7,885 bases of DNA from Prevotella sp. (GTDB lineage Bacteria; Bacteroidota; Bacteroidia; Bacteroidales; Bacteroidaceae), in NCBI GenBank assembly GCA_016291915.1, contig JAEEZP010000281.1:1-7885 (forward strand). Reading direction: 5' to 3'. Of the stretch, positions 1-6,851 are shown in pieces (positions within the stretch are counted from its first letter, which is position 1; the number at the start of each line of letters is the position of its first letter). The notes beneath the pieces were generated by a model, which was given only the letters and a program-made list of their open reading frames with translations, made no database searches and was not told the origin of the DNA. A program made the position numbers and the translations under genes.

Positions 1-1164
1 AATGCCGAACAGAAGATCTACCATCGTCTGGAGGTGCTCCACGCCCAACAGAAGAAAGGGCATCACCGTATCATCGGCGTGCTCGGATGTATGGCAGAGC
101 GTGTGAAGGAAGATCTCCTCGAGCACCATCATGTCGATCTGGTGGCAGGCCCCGACAGTTATCTCTCCCTGCCCGACCTGATCGCACAGGCAGAGAACGG
201 GCATAAAGCCATCAACATCACGCTGTCCACCACCGAGACCTATAAGGATATCATCCCACAGCGTCTCCATGGGGCGAAGATCAGCGGTTATGTGAGTATC
301 ATGCGCGGCTGTAACAACTTCTGCCACTACTGCATCGTGCCATACACCCGTGGTCGGGAGCGCAGCCGTGATCTCGACAGTATCCTCTCGGAGGTGAACG
401 ACCTGCAGGCACGTGGCTTCAAGGAAGTGACGCTGCTGGGACAGAATGTCAACTCCTACCGTTTTGAGCGCGATGGGGAGACCATCGGTTTCCCGTTGTT
501 GCTGCGTAAGGTGGCTGAGGCCGTGCCCACCATGCGGGTGCGTTTCACCACCTCCCATCCCAAGGATATGAGTGATGAGACGCTGAGGGTGATCGCCGAC
601 ATGCCTAATGTGTGCAAGCATATCCACCTGCCGGTGCAGAGCGGTAGCGACAGGATCCTCCACCTGATGAACCGTAAATACACCCGTGCGTGGTATATGG
701 ACCGTATCCGTGCCATCCGCACGATCATCCCCGACTGTGCCATCACCACCGATATCTTCGTGGGTTATCACAGTGAGACAGAGGAAGACCATCGTCTGTC
801 GCTGTCACTGATGGAGGAGGTGGGCTACGACAGCGCCTTTATGTTCAAATACTCGGAGCGCCCCGGCACCTATGCGTCGAAGCATCTCCCCGACGATGTG
901 GAGGAAGCGGTGAAGCTGCGGCGGTTGGCCGAACTGATCGAACTGCAGACACGCCTGTCGGCTCAGCAGAACAAGAAAGACGAGGGTAAGACCTTCGATG
1001 TGCTGGTGGAAGGCTACAGCAAGCGCAGCAGAGAACAGCTCTGCGGTCGTACCGAACAGAATAAGATGGTGGTGTTCGACAAGCAAGGGCATCACATCGG
1101 TGAGACCGTACGTGTGCGGATCACCGGCAGCACCTCGGCCACGCTGCTGGGAGAGTTGGTTTAG
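1..1164 (+). CDS. miaB: tRNA-2-methylthio-N6-dimethylallyladenosine synthase MiaB (5' partial)
   Basis: MiaB is a radical-SAM enzyme that adds a methylthio group to N6-isopentenyladenosine at position 37 of tRNAs reading UNN codons; it acts in the cytoplasm. The reading frame is open from base 1, so the true start lies upstream and the GTG at 34 is internal. Numbering codons from base 1: Cys30 in GCMAE is the third cysteine of the N-terminal methylthiotransferase cluster, whose first two should lie just before the window. The radical-SAM CxxxCxxC motif is C104, C108 and C111 (CNNFCHYC), followed by the family sequence IVPYTRGRERSR. A TRAM-type RNA-binding domain occupies roughly codons 318 to 387. 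With 387 codons visible and family members usually around 440-475 residues, some 60-80 residues are missing. It ends in TAG, 29 bases before the ABC exporter gene. MiaB is preferred over the relatives MtaB and RimO because of the motif context; confidence is high. Confidence 0.96.
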   Translation, partial: NAEQKIYHRLEVLHAQQKKGHHRIIGVLGCMAERVKEDLLEHHHVDLVAGPDSYLSLPDLIAQAENGHKAINITLSTTETYKDIIPQRLHGAKISGYVSIMRGCNNFCHYCIVPYTRGRERSRDLDSILSEVNDLQARGFKEVTLLGQNVNSYRFERDGETIGFPLLLRKVAEAVPTMRVRFTTSHPKDMSDETLRVIADMPNVCKHIHLPVQSGSDRILHLMNRKYTRAWYMDRIRAIRTIIPDCAITTDIFVGYHSETEEDHRLSLSLMEEVGYDSAFMFKYSERPGTYASKHLPDDVEEAVKLRRLAELIELQTRLSAQQNKKDEGKTFDVLVEGYSKRSREQLCGRTEQNKMVVFDKQGHHIGETVRVRITGSTSATLLGELV

Positions 1165-1169
1165 AGTTT

Positions 1170-1187
1170 ATCGTTAACGTTATCGTT
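1170..1187. repeat. Three tandem hexamers (ATCGTT/AACGTT/ATCGTT) between miaB and the exporter gene
   Basis: The 29-base gap after miaB holds ATCGTT, AACGTT and ATCGTT in direct succession, so the 8-mer TTATCGTT occurs twice (1168-1175 and 1180-1187). Its exact reverse complement AACGATAA lies at 3951-3958, over the stop codon of the acyltransferase gene. No TAnnTTTG promoter box and no clear hairpin terminator is seen in this gap, so the downstream genes may be read from a promoter upstream of miaB. The role of the repeat is unknown. Confidence 0.6.
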
Positions 1188-1193
1188 ATAGAT

Positions 1194-3029
1194 ATGAAAG
1201 AATTCCTACAAGTCCTGCGGCGGTTTATCCCGCCCTATAAGAAATACCTGGTACTGACGGTATTGTTCAACATCCTTTCTGCGGTGCTGAACATCTTCTC
1301 CTTCGCTACCATCATCCCCCTGCTGAATATCCTGTTCCAGACCGACAGCGGCATGCGACAGTCGGAGTGGATACCCTGGGGAGAGATGAACCTCAAGAAT
1401 ATCACGGAGGTGGTGGGTAATAATGTGGACTGCATCGTGCAGGACCTTGTCATCGACTGGGGCGCTACCACCACCTTGCTGATCATCGGACTGGTGTTGG
1501 CGTTCATGACCTTCCTGAAGACCGGCGCTTATTTCCTCTCTTCGGCCACGATCATCCCCATCCGCACCGGTGTGGTACGCGATATCCGTAACCAGTTGTA
1601 CCAGAAGATCACCGCCCTGCCCTTAGGGTTCTTCAGTGAGGAGCGCAAGGGAGATATCATCGCCCGTATGAGCGGTGATGTGCAGGAGATAGAGAACTCC
1701 ATCATGGCGAGCCTCGACATGCTCTTCAAGAACCCCATCCTCATCATTGCCTATTTCACCACCTTGGTGATCATCTCGTGGCGTCTAACCCTCTTCACCA
1801 TCTTCTTCGTGCCTCTCTTCGGGTGGTTCATGGGTGTCGTGGGCCGTAAGCTCAAGCAGAAGAGCATCAAGGCGCAGTCGCTGTGGAGCGATACGATGAG
1901 TCAGGTGGAGGAGACCCTCGGCGGACTGCGTATCGTCAAGGCTTTCAATGCCGAGGAGAAGATGAACCGTCGTTTCAACCAGGTGAACAACGACTACCGT
2001 AGCAATATCATGCGTGTGAACATCCGTCAGCAGATGGCCCACCCGATGAGTGAGTTCCTCGGCACCGTGATGATCGTCATCGTGCTGTGGTTCGGCGGTG
2101 TGCAGGTGCTTAACAACGCCTCCATCACCGGTCCTACGTTCATCTACTACCTCGTCATCCTCTATAGTATCATCAACCCGCTGAAGGAGTTCTCCAAGGC
2201 CAGTTACAATATCCCCAAGGGTATGGCGTCGATGGAGCGTGTGGATAAGATCCTCAAGGCGGAGAACAATATCAAGGACCCGGTGAACCCCAAGCATATC
2301 GCCAGCTTCGATCACCAGATAGAGTTCCGTCATGTCTCCTTCAAATACGGTGAGCAGTGGGTGCTCCGTGATATCAACCTCGTGATAGAGAAAGGCAAGA
2401 CGATAGCGCTGGTAGGACAGTCGGGTGGCGGAAAGTCAACGCTCGTCGATCTCATCCCCCGTTACTACGATGTGCAGGAGGGTGAGGTGCTTATCGACGG
2501 TATCAATGTGAAGGACTTAGGTATCCACGACCTGCGGCAGCTCATCGGTAATGTCAACCAGGAGGCGATCCTCTTCAACGACACCTTCTTCAACAATATC
2601 TCCTTCGGTGTCGATGATGCCACGCAGGAGGAGGTGGAGAACGCTGCGAAGATCGCCAATGCCCATGAGTTCATCATGGCTTCCGAGAATCAGTACAACA
2701 CGAATATCGGTGACCGTGGCGGTCGTCTCTCCGGCGGTCAGCGCCAGCGTATCAGCATCGCCCGTGCCATCCTGAAGAACCCGCCTATCCTCATCCTCGA
2801 TGAGGCCACCTCCGCCCTCGACACGGAGAGTGAGCGTCTGGTGCAGGATGCCCTGGAGCGGTTGATGAAGACACGTACCACCGTGGCTATCGCCCACCGT
2901 TTGAGTACCATCAAGAACTCTGATGAGATCTGTGTGCTTCACGAAGGAATGATCGTGGAGCGAGGCACACATGATGATCTGTTGCAGCAAGACGGTTATT
3001 ACAAAAAACTGCATGAGATGCAGAGCTGA
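1194..3029 (+). CDS. MsbA-like ABC exporter (fused transmembrane and ATPase domains)
   Basis: This is a 611-residue half-transporter with an N-terminal six-helix membrane domain and a C-terminal ATPase, expected to work as a homodimer in the inner membrane. Hydrophobic segments lie near residues 18-48, 91-122, 180-196, 198-217, 286-306 and 314-331. The ATPase is complete: A-loop Tyr385, Walker A GQSGGGKST (408-416, Lys414), Q-loop Gln456, signature LSGGQ (512-516), Walker B ILILDE with Asp536 and Glu537, D-loop SALD (540-543) and H-loop His568. E. coli MsbA has 582 residues; the extra length here lies largely in the loop between helices 1 and 2 (about 50-90). The next gene overlaps its stop by one base and encodes a lipid A acyltransferase, which supports a role in flipping lipid A or another lipid-linked glycan. 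Substrate cannot be read from sequence, since multidrug exporters share this layout. The ATG at 1194 follows the miaB gap and has no evident Shine-Dalgarno sequence, as is common in Bacteroidetes. Confidence 0.93.
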   Translation: MKEFLQVLRRFIPPYKKYLVLTVLFNILSAVLNIFSFATIIPLLNILFQTDSGMRQSEWIPWGEMNLKNITEVVGNNVDCIVQDLVIDWGATTTLLIIGLVLAFMTFLKTGAYFLSSATIIPIRTGVVRDIRNQLYQKITALPLGFFSEERKGDIIARMSGDVQEIENSIMASLDMLFKNPILIIAYFTTLVIISWRLTLFTIFFVPLFGWFMGVVGRKLKQKSIKAQSLWSDTMSQVEETLGGLRIVKAFNAEEKMNRRFNQVNNDYRSNIMRVNIRQQMAHPMSEFLGTVMIVIVLWFGGVQVLNNASITGPTFIYYLVILYSIINPLKEFSKASYNIPKGMASMERVDKILKAENNIKDPVNPKHIASFDHQIEFRHVSFKYGEQWVLRDINLVIEKGKTIALVGQSGGGKSTLVDLIPRYYDVQEGEVLIDGINVKDLGIHDLRQLIGNVNQEAILFNDTFFNNISFGVDDATQEEVENAAKIANAHEFIMASENQYNTNIGDRGGRLSGGQRQRISIARAILKNPPILILDEATSALDTESERLVQDALERLMKTRTTVAIAHRLSTIKNSDEICVLHEGMIVERGTHDDLLQQDGYYKKLHEMQS

Positions 3030-3958
3030 TGATGGGCAGTATCGGTTATTCGTTTGTTTACGCACTCTTCTACGTCTTCTCCCTCCTGCCGCTCAGGGTG
3101 TTGTACCTGTTGTCCGACGGTCTTTTCCCGGTGGTCTATCACCTGGTGCGTTACCGTCGTGCCACCGTGCGCCGCAACCTCACCGAGGCCTTCCCTGAGA
3201 AAGACCCGCAGGAGATCGTGCGGATAGAGAAACGATTCTACCATTGGTTCCTCGACTATTTCCTCGAGACCATCAAGCTGCTGAGCATCCCTTCCGGGAA
3301 GCTCCTCCGTCATATCGAGTTCCGCAATGCCGAGGCCCTCGAGGAGTGTTTCGATGCGGGACAGTCGTGTGCCGCCCTGTTAGGGCATTACGCCAACTGG
3401 GAGTATCTCTCTGCCACCGGTCTGTCGATGCGCCGCCATAGCGATGCGGTGATGGGCTTGATCTACCACCCCCTGCGCAATGCCGTCTTCGACCGGTTGT
3501 TCATCGCCTTACGCGAGCAGCATGGAGGCACTGCCATCCCGAAGAAAGACATCCTCCGTTATCTCCTCCGTTATCGTCAGGAGCATCGTATGAGCCTCTT
3601 CGGCTATATTGCCGACCAGAGTCCCAAGTGGGAGAATATCCATCTGTGGATCCCCTTCCTGCATCACGACACCCCCGTCTTCACCGGTGCTGAGCGTATC
3701 ATCCGTAAGATGAACAATGCCGTCTTCTATGTTGACATGGAGCGTCCCCGTCGCGGTCATTATGTCTGTACCTTCCGGCTGATCACCCGGGAGCCGGCGC
3801 AGTGGGAGGAGCATGAGCTCACCCGTCGTTTCTTTGTGATGTTAGAGGAGAGCATCCGTCGGGAGCCGGCCTGTTACCTGTGGAGTCACGACCGTTGGAA
3901 GCGCACCCATGAGGAGTACGACCGTCGTGTGCGTGAGGGATTAATCAAACAACGATAA
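3029..3958 (+). CDS. Lipid A biosynthesis acyltransferase, LpxL/HtrB family
   Basis: Members of this family transfer a fatty acyl chain from acyl-ACP to a primary acyl chain of the lipid A precursor, on the cytoplasmic side of the inner membrane. The 309-residue length matches E. coli LpxL (306). The N-terminus has a hydrophobic anchor (about residues 6-41), followed by YRRATVRRNLTEAFP, which resembles the family's usual start. The catalytic HX4(D/E) motif is HYANWE, with His120 and Glu125. The start is ATG at 3029, whose A is the last base of the exporter stop codon (TGATG), implying translational coupling; a second ATG follows at once at 3032. Bacteroidetes often carry a single such acyltransferase and make under-acylated lipid A, so this could be the only secondary acyltransferase. 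An ornithine-lipid or other O-acyltransferase role is the main alternative. Confidence 0.92.
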   Translation: MMGSIGYSFVYALFYVFSLLPLRVLYLLSDGLFPVVYHLVRYRRATVRRNLTEAFPEKDPQEIVRIEKRFYHWFLDYFLETIKLLSIPSGKLLRHIEFRNAEALEECFDAGQSCAALLGHYANWEYLSATGLSMRRHSDAVMGLIYHPLRNAVFDRLFIALREQHGGTAIPKKDILRYLLRYRQEHRMSLFGYIADQSPKWENIHLWIPFLHHDTPVFTGAERIIRKMNNAVFYVDMERPRRGHYVCTFRLITREPAQWEEHELTRRFFVMLEESIRREPACYLWSHDRWKRTHEEYDRRVREGLIKQR

Positions 3959-3959
3959 G

Positions 3960-4712
3960 ATGATGAAGACCATGATCCACCCTTTCTACGAGTATCTGAG
4001 TGATTACCTGCTTACCCTTCCGGAGCGTTTCGATGCGGAGGGCGAGACCATCTATGCCGCCCGTAACACCATCAAGGTCTTCACCGCCCCCGACGGCACC
4101 ACGCTCAATGTCAAGCGTTACCATCCCCCGCGGTTCTTCAACCGTTTTATCTATTCCTTCGGTCTCCGCCGGCCGAAGGGACTGCGTGCCTTCACCTATC
4201 CTGAGATCCTCGAGGCGCGGGATATCGACACCCCTGCCCCTGTGGCATATTTCGAGGAGCGTCATGGCGGCATGCTCGGCTACAGTTATTTCGTCAGTGT
4301 GCAGTGTCAGGGTATGCGCACCCTTTATGATGTGGCGGCGATGCCCACCGGTTACGAGCTGTTGGCGGAGGAGCTGGGCACGTTCACTGCCCGCATGCAC
4401 GAGCAGCAGGTGCTGCACCGTGACTATACGCCCGGCAATATCCTGTGGCGTCAGGAAGACCTCGGAGTGTTCACTTTCGTCTTGGTGGATACCAACCGCA
4501 TGCGCTTCGGCACTGTCAGCCAGCGCCGTGGCTGCAAGAATATCTGTCGTTTCTGGGGCCCCAAGCACTTCACGGAGCTCTTAGCCAAGCACTATGCCCT
4601 CTCCCGCGGCTTCGATGTGGAGGACACCGTGAACCTCACCCTCCGCTACCGCCAGCAGTTCTGGAAACGATACTCTAAACGACACTCCGTACCCTTCGAA
4701 CTGGAATACTGA
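3960..4712 (+). CDS. Lipopolysaccharide core kinase, Kdo/WaaP (InaA-like) family
   Basis: This 250-residue protein has a compact protein-kinase-like fold. Visible elements are a candidate ATP-binding Lys52 in NVKRY, a possible helix-C glutamate (Glu82 or Glu85), the catalytic loop HRDYTPGN with Asp155 and Asn160, and a metal-binding DTN (Asp177) in place of DFG. These patterns fit kinases that phosphorylate Kdo or heptose in the inner core of lipopolysaccharide. Size and layout are close to Haemophilus KdkA, the Kdo kinase. Because Bacteroides-type lipopolysaccharide is known for a phosphorylated single Kdo, a Kdo 4-kinase role is plausible, but this is an inference. The gene starts one base after the acyltransferase stop (ATG at 3960, with a second ATG at 3963), so the two are surely co-transcribed. 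It is the last gene of the + strand run. A protein or small-molecule kinase is less likely given the neighbours. Confidence 0.85.
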   Translation: MMKTMIHPFYEYLSDYLLTLPERFDAEGETIYAARNTIKVFTAPDGTTLNVKRYHPPRFFNRFIYSFGLRRPKGLRAFTYPEILEARDIDTPAPVAYFEERHGGMLGYSYFVSVQCQGMRTLYDVAAMPTGYELLAEELGTFTARMHEQQVLHRDYTPGNILWRQEDLGVFTFVLVDTNRMRFGTVSQRRGCKNICRFWGPKHFTELLAKHYALSRGFDVEDTVNLTLRYRQQFWKRYSKRHSVPFELEY

Positions 4713-4728
4713 CGGGAAAACGTAGAGA

Positions 4729-6720
4729 TCAGAGACGGAGAAGGAGCTGAAATTGAATGTCCGTGGCAGAAGAATGATTTATCTGTTGATATCCGCTCCC
4801 GATACTGTCTCGGTCGAAATAATTAAGAGTGCCAATCTTTCCACAAATCATCCATCTAACAGATGGTTCATAACGGAACATAAGACTATAACAGATACCT
4901 TTTCCGGAGTACATATTAAATGATGAGCTATAGAGTGGTCCTTGCTCGTATTGATACAGTCTGCTGTCGTAATCATCTGTATTAAAATAGGTCATCTGCA
5001 GATTAAGTTTCCAATGGCTGGTAGATTGGAAATGACTATGGTTACTGATGAGGAATCCACGGTGGGAATCCTTTTCTTTTATCCGTACCACTTGGACAAT
5101 CGTTTGGCTACCCCATGTGGGTTGTTGGTATGATAAACTCATCCTCCCCTTATGTTCAAACTGTTTCATCAGCTGTTTGTCTTCATCATCTTTTTCCTTT
5201 TGTTTTAGTCGGTATCGTATCTGAAATGTCCAATTACCTCGCTGGAAGTTAATAGACAACTGTTGATCCCAGGTGTGGGAAGCAGCGGATATCTGATAAC
5301 GTGGCCAAGGGAAATAAGCATAATCAGTGTAATAGTTTATTAAAAACTGTCGTGAGGGATGCCATTGGAGTCCTATATATAAACCACTCTCATTTTGTAT
5401 CCTTCCACCCTCGCTGAATCCCCTGCTGAGCAATGATGTGTACTCCTTGCTGTAGAAGCGTTGTAAAACCATGACATCCAATTGTTCAGAAAGAAGAATA
5501 CTCATTCTGTTTAGGGTTGCAATATTCATATTCTTTTCGATAGCAGTTTCACCAGAAAAGGACAGCCGGCCGTTGAGATACTGATAATCAGTGCTGGCGT
5601 TAAAGAAATGTTGTCCATGCGCATAATACCGACGGTAGAGAACTGTAGTGTCAGGCAACAGTGTTCTGGACAGTTGTGAATAGACTCCCGACAAGCCAAT
5701 CTGTCCCTGCTTATAATGCCAGGACAGACGGGCGCCAGCTACCTGTTGGGTGATATTTCCCTTTTTGTCTATCTCTGTCTGTGTACGATGATAACCGGAT
5801 GTGAGTATTGTTTTGATTTCTTGTGTCTTTTTGTCAAGTGTGGCATCTTTGTGTTGATGGGAAACAAAGACATCCAGTCCTGCTTGATCAGACAAGCGAA
5901 GGGTTGATGCGATGCCTTGAAGACAATAAGCAGATGCCGAAGAGGAATGCGGTCGTAATGTATAATGATGATTCTGCATCCCTGACAAAAGAGCAGACTT
6001 TCCTAATGACATATCGTTGTTCACCACCAGGCCCGCTCCAATATTCAGTCGGTAGTTTCCGATGATGAGATTCTCTACTGCTCCCACCTTCTTTATCTGT
6101 AGATAAGATGAGTAGTTGTCATATCCTTTGCTGTTGACTCCTGCAAAAAATGGTTCTCCGGCATCTTGAGCCCCTACGATTCCCATCTTGATGCGTTCCT
6201 TATATTGATACTGATAGCGTAATTGATGACGATAGGGATATCCCAGATATCCCTCTTTATCTCCTTTCCTTTCGTACAAAGGTATCTTGCCGGTTAAAAG
6301 AACACGATGTTTTCCATAGCGCAATATATCCTTCATCTTCAGTTTGGAGGATATTTTCTCCGGTGGTCCTGCAAAGATGAAGAATGAAAGTAACTTCCTT
6401 TTAATATAACTGATGGAAGGAATCATGGCCAGTTCACCAAGTGATGTGATAGTACCATAGCGATACAGATATTCCTCAATATCCTCAATCTCTTGATCCG
6501 TTAAGAAAGGTATCTGGTGAAGATCTTCTCCTGTGGATGTATTAATATTTATAGGATGCAAAGCCAGATCGGCCAGAGACTCTAAAATATCATTCCAATG
6601 GTCTGACTCAAAATCTTCATTGTCACACAATTGTTGCAGTAACTCTTCCCACGATTGTGAGAAAGATGGTGTCGCCCAAAGAGAGAGCATGAGCATAGTG
6701 GTAAAAATGTACTTTTTCAT
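4729..6720 (-). CDS. Exported helix-hairpin-helix protein with predicted outer-membrane beta-barrel
   Basis: The 663-residue product begins with a clear signal peptide (MKK, a hydrophobic stretch to about residue 18, likely cleavage near SFSQ at 20-22). Residues about 55-112 resemble a ComEA-type helix-hairpin-helix: PININTSTGEDLHQIP, then LTDQEIEDI and ITSLGELAMIPSI, that is, two hairpin-like repeats. From about residue 135 to the end the protein alternates polar and aromatic/hydrophobic residues in short strands and finishes in QFQLLLRL, as expected for an outer-membrane barrel. I know proteins of this layout from Bacteroidetes, where they are annotated only by the hairpin domain; their function is not established. 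The gene is much AT-richer than its flanks: bases 5161-5220 hold 21 G+C against 39 in 2701-2760 of the exporter gene. It is convergent with the kinase gene (16-base gap) and has its own promoter box at 6777-6784. DNA uptake, cell-surface secretion or polymer binding are guesses. Confidence 0.85.
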   Translation of the reverse strand: MKKYIFTTMLMLSLWATPSFSQSWEELLQQLCDNEDFESDHWNDILESLADLALHPININTSTGEDLHQIPFLTDQEIEDIEEYLYRYGTITSLGELAMIPSISYIKRKLLSFFIFAGPPEKISSKLKMKDILRYGKHRVLLTGKIPLYERKGDKEGYLGYPYRHQLRYQYQYKERIKMGIVGAQDAGEPFFAGVNSKGYDNYSSYLQIKKVGAVENLIIGNYRLNIGAGLVVNNDMSLGKSALLSGMQNHHYTLRPHSSSASAYCLQGIASTLRLSDQAGLDVFVSHQHKDATLDKKTQEIKTILTSGYHRTQTEIDKKGNITQQVAGARLSWHYKQGQIGLSGVYSQLSRTLLPDTTVLYRRYYAHGQHFFNASTDYQYLNGRLSFSGETAIEKNMNIATLNRMSILLSEQLDVMVLQRFYSKEYTSLLSRGFSEGGRIQNESGLYIGLQWHPSRQFLINYYTDYAYFPWPRYQISAASHTWDQQLSINFQRGNWTFQIRYRLKQKEKDDEDKQLMKQFEHKGRMSLSYQQPTWGSQTIVQVVRIKEKDSHRGFLISNHSHFQSTSHWKLNLQMTYFNTDDYDSRLYQYEQGPLYSSSFNMYSGKGICYSLMFRYEPSVRWMICGKIGTLNYFDRDSIGSGYQQINHSSATDIQFQLLLRL

Positions 6721-6776
6721 AGTTGTTATTTAAAGAGTTATACTTTCCTCATTTGCCTTGTACAGCAAATCTTGGA

Positions 6777-6784
6777 CAAAGATA
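6777..6784 (-). promoter_or_regulatory. Candidate -7 promoter box for the helix-hairpin-helix gene
   Basis: On the - strand this reads TATCTTTG, an exact match to the Bacteroidetes sigma-ABfr -7 consensus TAnnTTTG. Transcription would begin near 6770, giving a leader of about 50 bases before the ATG at 6720. The -33 box (TTTG) expected some 19-21 bases upstream is not well matched. Confidence 0.6.
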
Positions 6785-6808
6785 GGTAATATTTCCTAAA
6801 TATCTAAG

Positions 6809-6835
6809 GGAAAATATCAGAAAAAGGAAAATATC
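6809..6835. repeat. Direct repeat GGAAAATATC between divergent promoters (possible operator)
   Basis: The 10-mer GGAAAATATC occurs at 6809-6818 and 6826-6835, 17 bases apart start to start. A near copy, AGGAAATAT, lies on the opposite strand at 6789-6797. All three sit between the two outward-facing -7 boxes, in the only divergent intergenic region of the window. The spacing is not a whole number of helical turns (about 1.6), so two sites on the same face are not implied. A regulator-binding role is speculative, as the region is AT-rich. Confidence 0.35.
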
Positions 6836-6838
6836 TTT

Positions 6839-6846
6839 TACTTTTG
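6839..6846 (+). promoter_or_regulatory. Candidate -7 promoter box for the DUF4294 gene
   Basis: The sequence TACTTTTG matches TAnnTTTG exactly. The start of transcription would fall near 6850-6854, almost on the GTG start at 6852 and about 20 bases before the ATG at 6873. No clear TTTG -33 box is seen at the expected distance. If this box is used, it bears directly on which start codon is real. Confidence 0.55.
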
Positions 6847-6851
6847 CAGTT

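Noticed and set aside
34..36. GTG as the start of miaB
   Set aside because: The frame is open to base 1, and the upstream codons (NAEQKIYHRLE) are conserved MiaB sequence, so the gene continues beyond the window.
1785..2333. 182-codon open frame on the - strand inside the exporter gene
   Set aside because: It lies opposite a complete ABC exporter and has a His/Leu/Val-rich composition typical of the antisense of G+C-rich genes, with no recognisable domain.
2517..3065. 182-codon open frame on the - strand over the exporter 3' end
   Set aside because: It is opposite the conserved ATPase domain, so it is a shadow frame.
3945..4568. 207-codon open frame on the - strand opposite the kinase gene
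   Set aside because: The + strand frame carries a full kinase catalytic loop and fits the operon spacing; the - frame has no such support.
4000..4584. 194-codon Ser/Arg-rich frame on the + strand within the kinase gene
   Set aside because: It is an out-of-frame shadow of the kinase gene with low-complexity Ser/Arg/Pro content.
4713..4728. Terminator between the convergent kinase and barrel-protein genes
   Set aside because: The 16-base gap has no stem-loop followed by a T-tract on either strand.
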